From Ascaris suum (taxonomy: Eukaryota > Nematoda > Chromadorea > Rhabditida > Ascarididae), in contig CM024176.1 of NCBI GenBank assembly GCA_013433145.1, forward strand, positions 10,092,520 to 10,156,519: 64,000 nucleotides of DNA, in the 5' to 3' direction. The notes below the pieces were generated by a model. The model was not told where the DNA came from. It saw only the letters and a list, made by a program, of their open reading frames with translations, and did no database searches. Position numbers and translations under genes: made by a program. Shown here piece by piece: positions 1 through 27,607 of the stretch; the first letter of the stretch is position 1; each line of letters opens with the position of its first letter.

Positions 1-247
1 ATGTAACAAAATGAAATACAAATATGAACTATTTTCAATCCTCTTGTTTTTCTTATGGTAAGAAAAAAAAAATGCTGCTAAAGAATAAATATTTCTCTAT
101 AAAAAACGGAAGTGAAGTTTTAATTCGAAATAATTAAAATGAGTTGAAATAAGTTGGCATTTAAATAGAATAAAATAGGTAGTAAAACATATTAAAAATG
201 CAATTTTTACTCTAGAAAATCGAGAATAATTTTAAAAAATTGATCAC

Positions 248-1521
248 CTTTTCTGAAGAATTTTGCTGTAATTTTGATGATTTCTCATAAAATTGTATAT
301 TGTGTATAATCGCTTCTCCTCGTCCTTCAATTCTCATCGATTTAGCGACAATATCTTTAGTCATGTTCTGCAAAAAAAAAAAAGAAAAAAATCTGCATAA
401 ATTCTTTGACTCAAAACTTTTTCGGCGATATAAAATGAAGTTATAAATGAGGCTATGCAATGAGAGATCATATATATATGGTACAAAATGAAAGGCGTAA
501 AATACCATATATAAGAATAATGAAATTCGATGCACTAGAATATTGAATTTTATCTTGAAATTAATTTTTAAAGAGTGAAGTAGTGAGAAAATTCGGCTAG
601 TTTAATAAATGTGAGCAATTTCATGGATGAGACCTATTGATAGAAGCATACCCTTCGAAGGAATGGTACATTACCCATAAAAGTTATAAGATATTGAAGC
701 ATCTCATATCATAGAAAGAAGGAGAAAATAGTGAAAAATCGTCTATAAATGAATTTAACGAAAGTCCGGAAATCTTTCGGAGTTCAGAAGAATAGAATCA
801 TGGAAATATTAATTTCAGGTGTGGAAAAGAAAATTTTAGAAATTTATTGTGGAGAAACTAGTAGGAAATACGATAAAAATAAAGAGCTATATAGAACTTA
901 AAGCAATGAACAATAATGATCATCTTTAAAGATCGATCAACAAAGAAGTTTATAAGTCGCTAAGGGTTTCGAGAAAATCTCGAATAGGATGAGAGAAATA
1001 TATAGGCGAACCTTTTTTTTTCTTAAATTGCAAACTTTTTTTTCAACATCATAATATGGCAAGGAAAAATGCAGAGAAGATCTAGAAAATGAAAGTAAAG
1101 AGGGATCTAAAAATGAACGTAAAGAAGATCTATGAAATGAGAGTAAAGAAGGCCTAAAAATGAAGGCGAACGAGGTCTATAAAATGGAAGTAAAGGAACT
1201 CTATAAAATGGAAAGAGGTCTATAAAATTTGTATATATCTCAAGCATTCATCATTTAAAAGAATTTATAGGCTTCTATGAGGAAGCAACTCAGAGATCCG
1301 TATGTATGAAACAACGGTCCTGAGTGAAAACTTTCATGCTAGTTTCAGAAGAAAATAATCACCTCAATAATAACTTCATTGAGACCCGACTCCAGCTTCA
1401 CCTTCAAAGTCCTTCTGATGTCTGCACCGTCGTTAAAAACTGTTACAGACGTAAATGGAATATCGCATGCTTTGAAATTATGGATCTTCTTGAGTTGTGA
1501 AAACATTTGCGCTATTACTAT
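248..1521 (-). CDS. DUF4140/DUF4139-family protein (F37C4.5-like), 5' part, gene runs off left edge
   Basis: Two coding exons are visible. Exon 1 covers 1363-1521, with its first ATG at 1504-1506, and ends in a phase-0 GTGATT donor. Exon 2 covers 248-367, after a poly-T TTTGCAG acceptor, and ends at a GTGATC donor. Joined, they encode about 88 residues containing FTSVTVFNDGADIRRTLKV, then NEVIIE, then SMRIEGRGEAIIHNIQF. This is the typical start of the DUF4140 domain: a 'vtVf.d.A.v.R' strand, 'G.nev.i', then 'v.G.g.a.I.dv.'. The family normally continues into a coiled coil and a DUF4139 domain, which must lie left of position 1. Molecular function is not established. A lone acceptor (TTTGCAG) ends at 1522, leaving a 15-base leader before the ATG, which fits trans-splicing. 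The GATC donor environment and the exact start are inferred; family assignment is from motif memory. Confidence 0.7.
1078..1228. repeat. Degenerate tandem repeat, about 25-30 bp unit
   Basis: Five to six imperfect copies of a purine-rich unit of the form 'agatctataaaatgaaagta' with variants follow one another. The repeat lies inside the long intron of the DUF4140/4139 gene, between its two visible exons. No coding potential is seen. Confidence 0.5.
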
Positions 1522-1527
1522 CTGCAA

Positions 1528-5018
<3,491 letters not shown>

Positions 5019-5052
5019 GGTACAAATCATTGCCATCGTCGGGATCGTGAAA
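5019..5052 (+). promoter_or_regulatory. PRMT1 5' leader behind a candidate trans-splice acceptor
   Basis: A pyrimidine-rich TTCTTCCAG acceptor ends at 5018, with no upstream coding exon that fits. The leader from 5019 to 5052 precedes the ATG at 5053. In nematodes this layout usually marks spliced-leader addition; an ordinary cis-spliced 5'UTR exon is the alternative. Confidence 0.45.
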
Positions 5053-12794
<7,742 letters not shown>

Positions 12795-14055
12795 AGCACT
12801 ACCACTTAAGTCAAGCCTCCTTCCATAGTGTGCGATTATACTTGATCATTTTGCATTTAAATCCTTGCTTTGCGTTATTGATGGGTGACACAGGGAGAAA
12901 GAAAGAGGATGGAAGGTTTAGGATGCGAAATGGAATGAAACGATTTGTGCTATCGGGAATGCGATAATGCTGGAGAATGTCGATAGAATGGGAGAGGGTA
13001 ATGGAGCTTTATTAAGGGAACGGAGACGAGGAGGAAGGAGCAGAGGAAAAGTGGGAAGTTATGACGAAATGCTTGAATATAAATCAGTTTTTGTTGCAGA
13101 GGGGTAGATTGGAAGTTGGCTCATTGTTGATCGTTGTCTTGCTTCTTTGGCATTACATTGTCCTCTTTCTATGGTTAAAAAGTTGAATTTACTCTTTACG
13201 ACTGTTCATTTCATATTCTGTGTCTCTTGATTCTTCTCTGTTTGATCGGGTTTCGACGAAAGTCGGACATGACTCCGGAGTCGTTGGCAATCGTGACGAG
13301 GTTGCTGAGCGCCTTTGTTCGAATAAGTTGGATCATTGTCACTTTCCCAGACCCCGTTTTATTTTTGTTTCTTTAATGTTGTTGCATGCTGTATACCGTC
13401 ATATGAGTGGGGTTCGTCCTCACGAACTGTAGACTCAGTTGTATACCATACTTCAATGGTGATATATGAGGCGATTCTTGGCTTGTTTTATCATTTTAGT
13501 TGTGGGAGAAAAAGAGCGCTTTTTTTTTAAATGGGATAGACATTGATTGGATGGGCAGGCGGATAAACAAGTGTTGGTGCTTATGCTATGGAACATGTCA
13601 TTATAGGGGACTTAAGGATAATTTATCAGCAGTGTGAATGAGGTGAATGAAGTAATTCTAGAATGTTTTATTATATCAGAGATTGGCTTGTAATTTTCGT
13701 TTTTTGATCGTGATCGGCTTAATTTTAAGTTTGAGTTGCGTAATATTCTTTAATTCAGCTATGGATAAATGTTCTTTGTTTAGTATGCGTTAGAAGACTT
13801 GTGATGATGAGAGGATGAATGATTTATAGGCAGTGATAAGTGGATAATTCAGCAATGGGTAGTGATAAGTGGGGTGAATAGGTTTTACGTAGTGATAAGA
13901 AGATGAATTGGTTGTAGGCAGCGAAAGAAAGATGTCTATTGGTCGTTGCAGTGGAACGAATCCAGTTAACCATCAAAGAAAACGGATCTCGGCATCAGCA
14001 AATAGTCCCGGAAAATCGCTTATAGTTGAATCTTCGTTTGAAAGTTATATATGAG

Positions 14056-14471
14056 AATTGGTTGCATGCAAGATTTTCGAATCATCGGTGAAACTCGTAA
14101 GTTTTGCGCGACAGGTAAATAAGAGATATAGTTGTTGGTTGATAAGAAAGTATTGTTTTTCGCAGGCAGATAAACTTTCTCGCGAATTGCCGAACAGTGG
14201 AATTCTTTCGCCGGTGAGTTGTATTTTCGACACTATCACGACTACAGGGTAGTGTTCGGAGATCATCGCCCTCCCCTCTCCCTCCTCCCCAATGCGAGTC
14301 CCCGCACCAGCATGAGTAATAAATTTTGTGTCGCAGGAGCTTCCGTCATGGGGGCTTCCGCGATCAAGAAGTCCTCCGCCTCATGCCTCAGTGGTTTCCA
14401 ACATTTTCCTGGGGTTGTTAGAAGCACAAATTCAGCGGTCGCAAGATGAAAGAAAATTCTCCATAAAATGA
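14056..14471 (+). CDS. Candidate Ser/Pro-rich gene 3' end (three exons), unrecognised
   Basis: Three short blocks are bounded by good splice sites and share one open frame. 14056-14096 ends at a GTAAGT donor; 14166-14213 lies between a TTTTTCGCAG acceptor and a GTGAGT donor; 14337-14471 follows a TGTGTCGCAG acceptor and ends in TGA. Joined, the frame reads ...IFESSVKL, ADKLSRELPNSGILSP, then ELPSWGLPRSRSPPPH...FLGLLEAQIQRSQDERK. Only this frame stays open through all three blocks. Exons further upstream probably exist: an acceptor at 13951 opens a Ser-rich frame, but its link to 14056 cannot be made (only about 12 bases would remain as intron). I do not recognise the protein. It lies 1.2 kb after the PRMT1 stop on the same strand. 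Confidence 0.35.
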
Positions 14472-17400
14472 CAGAACGAGGAAACTGCCTCAGGCAGTGT
14501 GTTGGAACAAGGGACGCTGAAAAGCAACGTGGCGCAAATGTGTCATCACAGAAACAACAGTTTATCATGAAAGGTGATGTCGAGATAATGTGAACACAGA
14601 AAAGCATAACGGAAACTCCTGGTGTGAAACGGAAGCACATCTCGGATGAACGAAAACATTCGTAGCTATCAAGAAAGTGTTAATGCAGACCCGCGTAATG
14701 CACACGATGCTCAAAGCAAAACGCATTGCTGCCGCAATTCCATAATTTGCTACACCCTCCCGTCTCATAATTGCCTTGCTTCTTATGACGATAACTGGTC
14801 TGCTATAGAGATAGTCGGATATGCGACATAGTACCGATCTCGAGAGGGGACCCGGGACTCCCCCGTTCTCTGCGAGGGATTCCGAGAATTCAGCCCATGC
14901 CAACATCTGTGTCGAACTGCTTTTTTATGGTTTATGGCGGATTTTCGCGCTTAACTGCCATTACTGCGTTGCATCTTCGTCATAGTGATGTACTGTTCGC
15001 TGCCACACTTCGCTTCTCAGAAGCGAGGCTCTTCAATTGCCGGCTTTCACTGCTTGTGGTGCCGGGTTGCCTTAACTAGTTCCTTTGCTATTTCTTTTCT
15101 TTGAAGGTGTTGTTTATCCCTCTATATCGGAGGTTCTTTTCAATGGTATCATTCCAATTTAATCCAATCATTCCACTGCCCGACTTTCAATACGAATTAA
15201 TTCTTCGAATGGGGCAAAATTGATGGTTATAATTCTCGTTTGGGGCTAAAGCGTCAGCTTGTTGGACATTATTCATCCAGGTTGTTTCTACAACTCTTTA
15301 GATGCACTTCTGTGCGGGTATTTGGTTAGTTTTGCGGTCTTCTTTCTTATCCATATACCAGAATTCTGGAATTCTGCCGAGAAATTTTCATTTCGTTTCT
15401 TTGAGGCTCTTCGAATGACAGGTAACACGAGTTCATCCACTTTTTAAAGAACACTTTCAAGGCGTGACGAAAGGGGAAAATTTGATAAAGCGGATCCCAT
15501 TAATTATGAAGAGCGGGGCGAGCTGTCTTTTTTTTTTTTTTTAATGCAATATTTGGTTGCATTTCATAGCGTTTAGCCGAAACAACTTAACGGCTATGAT
15601 TTGAGAAGTGGTTCGTGAGCGGCGATCCGCAAAGTTCCACTTTTCTGTGCCATAGAGGTAATTTCAATTCTATCTCCTTTCGTGAGGCGTTATATGGAAC
15701 TGTTATCTTCAGTTAATGAGTCTGAGAAGCGATGGCAACAGATTTTCCGAATATTATGGATTGGTTGCTTTTGTTCTCTATGAATTATATTTTGGAGCGC
15801 TAAAAGATTTACAAGGCAAATCTCTTTTATTTCCAATCGACGACAAACTAACGGCGATTGGCACAGCTGGTCACTTCACAATAAAAACACATTGTCAGGC
15901 GTTTTTTTTTTAAAATCGTTTTCATGCGCGTTTTTGAAGAATCTCCGCCTATCAAGCTCATTATGATATCGTCGTGTCTATGCGAATGTATACGCATCTG
16001 AGTCTGTTTATTCATCTAGTCGTATTAACTCGGCATCCGCTGAAGATGCAAAATCAGATAGGTATTAGCTATACTGCAAGACGAACATCATCATCATTAA
16101 AGTTGATCCGTCAATGGCAGACCAAAGTTACCTTAAAAAAATTTGCATATAATTTGCAATTGAATGGATTGGATTTCCTGTCGATAGAGCAGAGAAAATG
16201 AATTCTTTATGTGTTTTTGATGACAACTGATAAATATACGCGACGTTCAGCCACATCTGACATATTGGAAATTTGCCAACATTGTCCGGATAAAGACAGT
16301 TACACTATATGTCTAAATCAGTGCTTTCTAAAATTCAATGGCTGATAAGAGACGGGAAGTGAAGCAAAAGGTGGGAACAATAGATGAAATGAACCAAGGA
16401 TGACCTGGAATTGAGAATGGATAAATATGGCCGTTTTGGAGGAATGCTGATCGGCGCATATGGACAAGAAAAAAGTGAGGATGAGAGCGAGTGGCTGATC
16501 GCTCAATTTCTATAATCTACTTTCTGCTACCTAAGTAATGAGCATCAAAACAAGATCGTTTGAAGTCTGCATAGTGTTTTCATTGCCAAGTTCGTTTAAG
16601 CGTTCGAATGTTTGCTGTTCTACGTATTACGATTGAAAGGTTTACTGACGTAGGAAGATTGGCAAAGGAAGATTTATGCAGGAAGATTCTTGGCATTCTC
16701 AGATGTTTCCTCATTCTAGCGTTGGGCGGTTTCCCTTTCTTCGACGTCACTAAATTCATTCGTTATTATGTGCTGATGGCGGTAACCGATCAATGGGAAT
16801 ATTGCTGAAAGCCTTACCTGTAAGTACGATCACCACCCTTATCGGTTATGAGGCTCCGCCCACTAATATGTCACCACGATGACGTCCTTCATAAGACATC
16901 TCAATGATGTCATTTCCGGTGGCATTATTTTTATTTTTTGCGGTGCGTATTAATTGATAATTGTACTTGTCACCGATAAGGGTGATTCGATACTATCAGG
17001 TCATTTTCGATCGCATCTTTTTTCGGCAATGCTATTTTCATCGTTTCAAGCGTCATCCATCTCCCAGTATACATGCTATGCTCAGATTATTCGAGGAAGC
17101 AGTAATCAGATGAAGATATTCAATAACTATCTCTGAGAAAGGAAAAAGAATCGAGAAAACTTCAACTTTTATTCATCTTGTCATTTAAAAAAAAATCGAA
17201 TACAATCGAAATTATTAATCCTTTGTACTAACTATGAAATACAACTAATATTTCAAGATCAAATGCGCACAAAATGAATATTCCATAAATAGAAGAAAAT
17301 TCTTTTAGCGCTTAATTGTGGTATTAATCAACGCAAAAAAAAGCGCCTATTAATCCTTCTGATGTATTTCTCCATAAATAAGTTATTCATAGTGGCATTG

Positions 17401-17902
17401 TTATTGTTCGCCAATGTTTTTCACGATGGTAAAAGAATAAACACTTTCAATGAAGCGATTATTTTTCCATCATGTTTTTTTTTCTTGTTGAAATAATCTA
17501 TAGTTTTTTTCTTTCAGATGAAAAGAATGTTGAAAAAAAAAAGAAATTTCTTTTTGGCATTCTAATATTTTCTAATTTCACTATTATAAAACTTTTTTAC
17601 ATTCGTTGAGATTTCTTTGATAAGCAAAAGAAAAAAATTACCCTTACAGTTATCTTAATATTTTTTTAAACGAATTATCTTTTCATATAATTCCCGTAGA
17701 GGAGATGTTAAGAAAAACTTTTGAATTTATTAGGAAGAGAGAGAGTTGAATGCTTTCTTAGCTTAAATTTTATTTCTCTATGCGAATAATTTTATTCATT
17801 CGATTATTATTTTCAAGTATTAACGAAGTGGATCATGCGGAATATTATTTCGAACATTTCGTTAAATACATACTAAGATAGTAAATAAAATTACTCAATT
17901 AA
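14472..17902. other. Intergenic, no gene recognised
   Basis: The first 700 bases (to about 15.1 kb) are less AT-rich than the surroundings and contain overlapping open frames of 60 to 125 codons on both strands. None carries a known motif or supporting splice sites. The rest is AT-rich with poly-T and poly-A runs. I see no RNA gene or mobile element. Confidence 0.4.
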
Positions 17903-21058
<3,156 letters not shown>

Positions 21059-21097
21059 TGTTTTTTTTAATAAATGAAAGGTGAGCAACGCTTTCAA

Positions 21098-22870
21098 GAA
21101 TTTCTTATTTTCGCTTTAATGAATTTCAATATATGATTGCCTGATGAAAACGACGCAACCTGTTTGATAATCTGTCATTTCTTTCTCTCTAGATAGACGG
21201 CATATTTGCTCAATAATTAGAACGTTTATGTTCGAGAAATCGTTAGTAAATTCTTAATTTCATTTACGGAAAAATTTATTAATATTAAAGAAATTTATTT
21301 CTTCTTTGCAAAAATGTTCATTTTGCATTTTGCATTTATGCGTGCGCCATATTCGCAACCGAAATATAAGTGGCGTGCAAATGAAGTCTCACAAAATAGA
21401 AGCGAAACGAACGAATCATTCGAGTGCAGAAAATTGCAGACAATTTTTGTTTTCTATCAACAAAACATATAATGCAATTCATTAATAATTGCTGTCAGAC
21501 GGCTGGTAATAAGTGCAAAAAATAGGTGCCAGATGAGCCGGAGTGACATGTGTGTCTATAATCGCATTAACTGGTTAACCAGTTCTAAATTACAAACATG
21601 TAATTTTTTTTAGTATCTTCAGTTTTCTTAGCATTCTTTGAAGCGAATAGATCATCTTGAGCTAAAATTAAAGGTCGCAGTATGATGTACATTTCCCACA
21701 TTAAAATTCATAGCTCTGGCTTCATTGGTTGCCAAGTTCAAGCAGCTTGGCAGACAGACACAGATAGGCACATACATATGACCATATATGACGCTATCAC
21801 AATGCGGCTCTGTTTAGCAAGCTGTCGTTGGCTTATAAAAAGTGACTGCAGTTTTACTGTGGGAGAAATTTCGACTTAGCCTTTGTATCAATTTTCTCTT
21901 TTTGAAAGCAACAACTTAGTTCAGAAGTAATTTGTTAAACCTTTACTTCTAAGTCAATAATTTAGTGGCTATTCAAAGCGAAATGGTATATGATAAAATA
22001 AATAAAAGAAGCTTCGTGTCAATCTTTCAAGTTTAATGTCAATGAAAACATTGGTGCGATGTTTAATGAATTATCCGTTGAGTGAATTCGTTTTCAAAGT
22101 ACGTAATATACATTGTTGAAAGTCTGCGAATATGAAAGATTTTATTCATTCACTTCTAATAGATCAGGACACTGCCTATTGCGTAGAGCAAGCATAGTGA
22201 ATGATATAGACATATATTTGCTTGCGCTTTTTTTTATCGCGGAGTTATTTCTATCCTATCATTGATATTTCTAGTCTATATGCTCTTCCATGAAATTTAA
22301 GTAGGCGGTGGACAAGGGAAGATGGGGAGGAGAGAGGAGAGGGAGAGGAGTAGGTCGATGGCAACGGGATAAGCTGGGACGATATGCTTTCTACATCTTC
22401 AATACATCAAATTAAGATAATATCTACGGAATCAATAGAAATATGAGCCAATTAGGCTGGCTCTATGCAAATTTTTTTCCAGCCTTGCAAATTGGAATAA
22501 TCGATACAAGGAATAATCAATCAAACGTTCCAACATTTTTTCAAAATTGCCAAATATTCTTCTATTATAAAATAAAATTTTCATATTAGGATCATATCGA
22601 TGATCGTTTATTAAGCGAAAATTTCTATTTTGTAAATTTTTTAAATGGTGCTATAATTTACATATGACCTATGAAGAAAGTGCTCAGATGCTAAAGAATT
22701 CGCCTTTTTAAGTAGCCGTTTTAGATTGCACTATCAATTTTCATCGTCAGAGCTTTTTTAATTCATCAAGTGGAGTTTACCGATTGAATGGTCAAACGTA
22801 TACTTGAAGTAACCGGTATTAACGTTGAAGAATTTCATTGGAAACACGTATACAAATAGAAAATCCTTAC
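21098..22870. other. AT-rich region, no gene recognised
   Basis: This is the upstream flank of the Gln-rich protein gene (its promoter should lie here on the minus strand). A plus-strand TTATAAAAAG box at about 21834 has no coding frame I trust downstream. A purine-rich tract lies at 22315-22360. Confidence 0.4.
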
Positions 22871-22935
22871 ATCTATAATTTCTATCCCACATTAAGTCGT
22901 CTAAATTTATAATTGTCCAAAATTGCCTCAAATTC
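22871..22935 (-). CDS. Candidate internal exon, 65 bp, protein unknown
   Basis: The block lies between a strong TTTTTCGCAG acceptor and a GTAAGG donor. Only one frame can continue out through the donor; it holds NLRQFWTIINLDDLMWDRNYR-type sequence with Trp and Asp rather than low-complexity residues. It starts with one base and ends with one base of a split codon. The entry phase fits the exit phase of the candidate exon at 27420-27607, so both could belong to one minus-strand gene. Confidence 0.35.
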
Positions 22936-23012
22936 CTGCGAAAAACGTCAGGACAATTAAAACTAAGAGACGTGGTCGCTACATTGATGTTGGTTATTTC
23001 GATAATTTCCAT

Positions 23013-26000
23013 TGTCGGTGTTGAGCTGAACTAATAATACAACCAGACATGTGCATACATACATAGACATATGATATTGGCAGTAATGACTTTTTTGGGA
23101 AAATTTATACACATAATATTAGAATAATTGCAAATTGTTGCAATATTTGCGAAAAATTGATACCGGAAATGAGATGATTTGATTCAATTAGATTATGAGG
23201 ACAAAAACAACAGTGAAATTTTTTTTTCCGAGCATTCTTATAATACAAGCTTGTCTGTAAGTGTTTGCAGTTTATCATCACAAATGAATTAAATAATCGT
23301 TTTCTTTAAAAATTTGTTGCATAAACAGTTTACTTCCTCTTAATTAGCATTTTTTAGCGAATATTTTTCTTAATATCTGGATTTTCTTCGAATTGCTCTT
23401 AAATTCACTATAAAGAGGAAGTGTTTCATTTGAAATTTGCTTCATTAGAATTCAATTTTTTTGCTCCCTTTTTTTTCGACTTGGTGCAAATTTTATTTTT
23501 ATTTGATTTTGAAAAAATTTCCTTTCCAAAACGCATTAAATAATCCGCATTTCTATGCACATTTATGTGTATATCGATTTTTCCTGGAAGTTGCAACTTA
23601 TTAACCATAGAAACTAATGCAATAATATTTCATGTTAAGAAATTATGAAATAGGAGAACATTTTATATTATAGTCGACGTTGATGCATAATTTTCGAAGG
23701 CAGCTAAATGCATTGAAAAATGCAGAAAATTTGCATAAATTTTGCATTTTTTTGCATATTTATGGCCGGATATCTAGTTAAAAAAATGAAAAATAAAATA
23801 TTGCTTGTTAAACATATGAAACTTTTAAGTTAAATGAGAGGAACTTAAAAGCACATGTTGTATTATTTGCTCTAGTATGTTTCTTCTTTGCCTACCTTTT
23901 TTTTTGTAAATATAAGAGAATAAAAAATAATAGACTTTATAGAGTAAAGATTTTTCTCGCCTCTAATGATATAGTTGATTATCGTTACTGGATAGCGAGA
24001 AATTAACGCTGATAAATTTGAATTAATTATATTAAAATCTATGAATGCGCATAATTCATTAAGAATTCATAAAATGTGAGTTGTTGAGAGAATTTTTTTT
24101 TTGTTGAATTTTTGTTATTTTATGGAATGAAAAATTCGACTAACGTTACTAGAGTATCATTTTTTTTTTTTTTGTTGAAGAACGAAGAGATTATGAGGTG
24201 TTGAATCAAGGCGCTATTTTCTGAAATATTATTGCATTGAAGTTTACTTGCGTAAATTTTATTTCAAATTATAATTTATAATAATAATTGAATTGGCCAT
24301 TAAATTATATTTTTCGATCTATCGTATCGTCAAAAATTCACAGCTTCGAACTTAATGTTTCATTCAATATTCGAAATTCTCTCTAGTTTCAAATTGAGAC
24401 ATTTCTTTAATTGCCTAGTTTCAACATCTCAATGTTTGCTATGTTGGTAATTTAATACTCTCATCTCTACCTTCGCTGTGTTGCATTCCAGTCGATTGCT
24501 TCCGTATTTCTAATTTTCCCAGTATTTTCTTGGGACGACGACGCCTAATCTAAGAAGGGGGGGAGGGGGGGAGGGAGTGGGAAAGATTCGAGAGCCACCG
24601 AAGCTGGAAGGTGGGTTTTTTTTGGAAATCTGCGAAAGTACACATGAGATGTGAAAACAAAGAATGACTGCTTAATAAAAGGGTCTTGAGGGGAAGGGTA
24701 TCTCAGGAATTTCCCTCAGTAGTTTTCAGAATAGTGCCGTGGCCCAGATGGTCAGGCAATTTACAAGAAGTCCTTGAAGGCTAAAGTGTTTCAAGGCTCG
24801 AGGTACCTCGACGCTTTCAGACTTTCAGAAAGGTCCCGAACCTCGGGAACCCGAGGCGAAATTCCAGTTCTATCCAATCCTGATGCATAAATGCTGCCAT
24901 AAAATTGATAAGAATAATGATAAGTGACAGATGCTATGGGAAATAATATTAATGCATAATGATGAATTTCGAGATGTTCAGCGCTTAGCTGAGAAAGACG
25001 ACCTCCGATATTCGATGTTTTTATCAGAACTTCAGTCTCCGAAACAATAAAAGCCTAGTTTCCAGCTAATCTTCAAAATATGGTGGACATTATGCGGATA
25101 GTCAAACTTCGACATTCCGCGTTTCCTCCGCTTTCTCCACGCTTCGAAGCATCGATATCTCTACTGAGGCGCGATGTGGATATTATTGATAGTTGTGACT
25201 CATATTTCGATCTGTCATTGCTTCAATTATCCAAAAGCAACTTCAATTTAGGGCGCTTAAAGCACAATGGTTTGTTAAAAAGCTATAAGATGCGCTTAAT
25301 TAATCCTCTCAACTACGTTTTCATTCGAACGTCTTAAAGTATATTTCTATAACGAAGCAAATTGCATATAACAAATGTAAATTAATTACTTACTGAAATC
25401 ATTTCATTCAGATTTTCTCTTCACATTAAGTTAAAATTTTTAAATAAATTCTCATCATTGAAATTATTTCATTTAATTTTTTTTTGAGGGGGGGGGGGGG
25501 GGAAGGGCAAATTATAATGAAAAAAAAATTATTTATGATAGAAATGAAAGAATTTTTTCTTGAATTTCATAGGAAATATTGCTAACTTTTACAATAAAAA
25601 ACTATCATATTCATAGAGTAATTACAATGAATGTTGCTATTAAAGTATAAATATTTGCCGACGGCACCAATGAGGAGATCATAAACTCTTATAATTATCG
25701 AGACTTTAAATGAAACGATTTCAACTTTTAAATCGATTTTAGCGATTGATTAAAAAACGAGAAATGAGATGAAAGAAAAAAATTCTTCTAAAAACCTACT
25801 CCAAAAAAAAAAATCGGCAAATTTTCATCATAAATGCTAGAAAAATGTGTCTTTTTTTTCTTCAAAAAAATCAATTTCAAATGTTTTGCCCGTATATTGA
25901 TTATATTTATCAAGGTAAGAAATATAGAATATGCGATTTTTAATATTTTTGAATTATTTATGCTATCGTCGGAATTTTTCCTCTATCAACGCCATCTCCA

Positions 26001-27419
26001 TTTTTCCTCCTAGGTTTGGTTTTTTTTTTTCATAGCTATTCACTTTTATAGGTATTTATTGGTCTTGATAACTGATTTATTAGCCGAAACATAAACGTTA
26101 AACTTTTTCACGATAAGCGGCATCCATGATATATTATCCTTTTTTCCATAGTACTTACGATTATTTTTATCTCCATAGGTATGCGTAACTTTACAGGTAT
26201 CAGTTAGGGCGAGAATTGCAACAGAAATAATTTATGAATGCATCATCATTTGATAGTTGGGTAATGATGAATCGTTAGAACTAGCAAAAATCAATTGTTA
26301 GATTAGAATTTCGATGTGGTTTTAGTCTCATATTTCTTAGAGATAAAAATCCCTTCATAAACTCTTCTTAAATACGTCGCTTATTTTGTGATAAAAAATT
26401 CTTCGAAAATGATATATTGAATTAGTTTATGAAAATTTGATCAATTATGTACACTTTTTATGCATAAATCATTTGAATTTTCTAGTTGAATGATGAAATA
26501 GTTGAAATAATCGATGATAATTTTGCTTCAAAATTTAATCTGGTAGAAAGTTGCTGACAGATTTGGAGGAGCCATCTAGCTGGCCATAAATAGAAAATCA
26601 TCTATATATTATTACTCAAAGATTCGCTCCACTTAAGTGCATTTTTGTCGCGATGGACTCGTTGAATTTAGGGTGTAATCGCAAATTTTTGAATCACTTC
26701 AAAGCGAATAAAAAGAGATCAAAGTTATAAGGTAGAATAAAATTTTGTTACAGATAACACTCAACGCATCGTATTTGTGTTGAAATGCAACCAATAATAC
26801 AAGATAAAAAGAATAAAATATAAAAAAGTAATATTTTTCATTGTGAAGATAATTCTAAATAATTTTCTATGCAGAAATTCCACCTAGATCAATTTATATG
26901 TTTGGCGAATAGTTTTTAATGAATAATTCATGAGCACATAATAGTCTCATATATTTTTTTACAACTTATTATTCTTTCGTTTAAAAAAAAAAATTGTTTA
27001 TTGCAAATTTAAGCAATATTCTAAAAAATACAAAATACTTTTCATAAATTTGCAAAATGGTTTAATGAAAAAAAAAAAGAAAAAATTCAACCAAAATTTT
27101 TCTAAGAGGAAACAAAAATTATAAAAATTTAAAAAATTGCCTTTGTCCTCGGTAACGATAATGACATAGCGAATCTTTCTTATAGAAAAAAAGTAACATT
27201 TTGCAGAATGATTAAATAATATATGAGCGATAACTTTCTGATAGAATAACTTTTTTTTTCTTTTTTCATTTTTTCTGAAAGAATTCTCTCTGTTAATTTC
27301 TTCACCTTTTTCTTTGTAATAATAATTCATGTTCATTTCGCATATATAAATGAAGAGTATATTTCGATGATCATCATCATATAATAGTGGAAATCAAAAA
27401 ATGATTTATTGAAACATAC
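23013..27419. other. AT-rich, gene-poor stretch
   Basis: Mostly AT-rich sequence with A and T runs. Exceptions are a G-rich, palindrome-bearing island at 24550-24880 and a 15-base G run near 25489-25502. A plus-strand open frame at 25080-25337 (85 codons) has normal-looking composition but no motif. The AAA-rich frame on the minus strand at 27.0-27.3 kb is low complexity. Confidence 0.4.
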
Positions 27420-27607
27420 GTCGAGATGGAACATTCATTGCTAAGTATCGATGATAATTGCTGCAGCAAAAGTACAATGCTACCGATAGTGTTGCATCGA
27501 ATTGATATTTTCATTTCTCCGCACTGTAATACACATGAATTTTTAAGGCGCAATTTTGGAATCAATATGTTCTCATAATAAAAATAGCGTTCAAATGATA
27601 ATTGCAT
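27420..27607 (-). CDS. Candidate coding exon (possible first exon), protein unknown
   Basis: An acceptor TTTACGCTCAG ends directly before an ATG at 27607, and the frame stays open for 62 codons to a strong GTATGT donor. The sequence includes FERYFYYENILIPKLRLKN, then CGEMKISIRC and QQLSSILSNECSIS, a mixed globular composition. The ATG immediately after the acceptor suggests a trans-spliced start, but an internal exon is equally possible. The exon ends with two bases of a codon, which matches the entry phase of 22871-22935. I do not recognise the family. Confidence 0.4.

Noticed and set aside
14263..14906. Overlapping minus-strand frames of 113 to 125 codons
   Set aside because: No motif, no splice sites; partly antisense to the candidate plus-strand exons.
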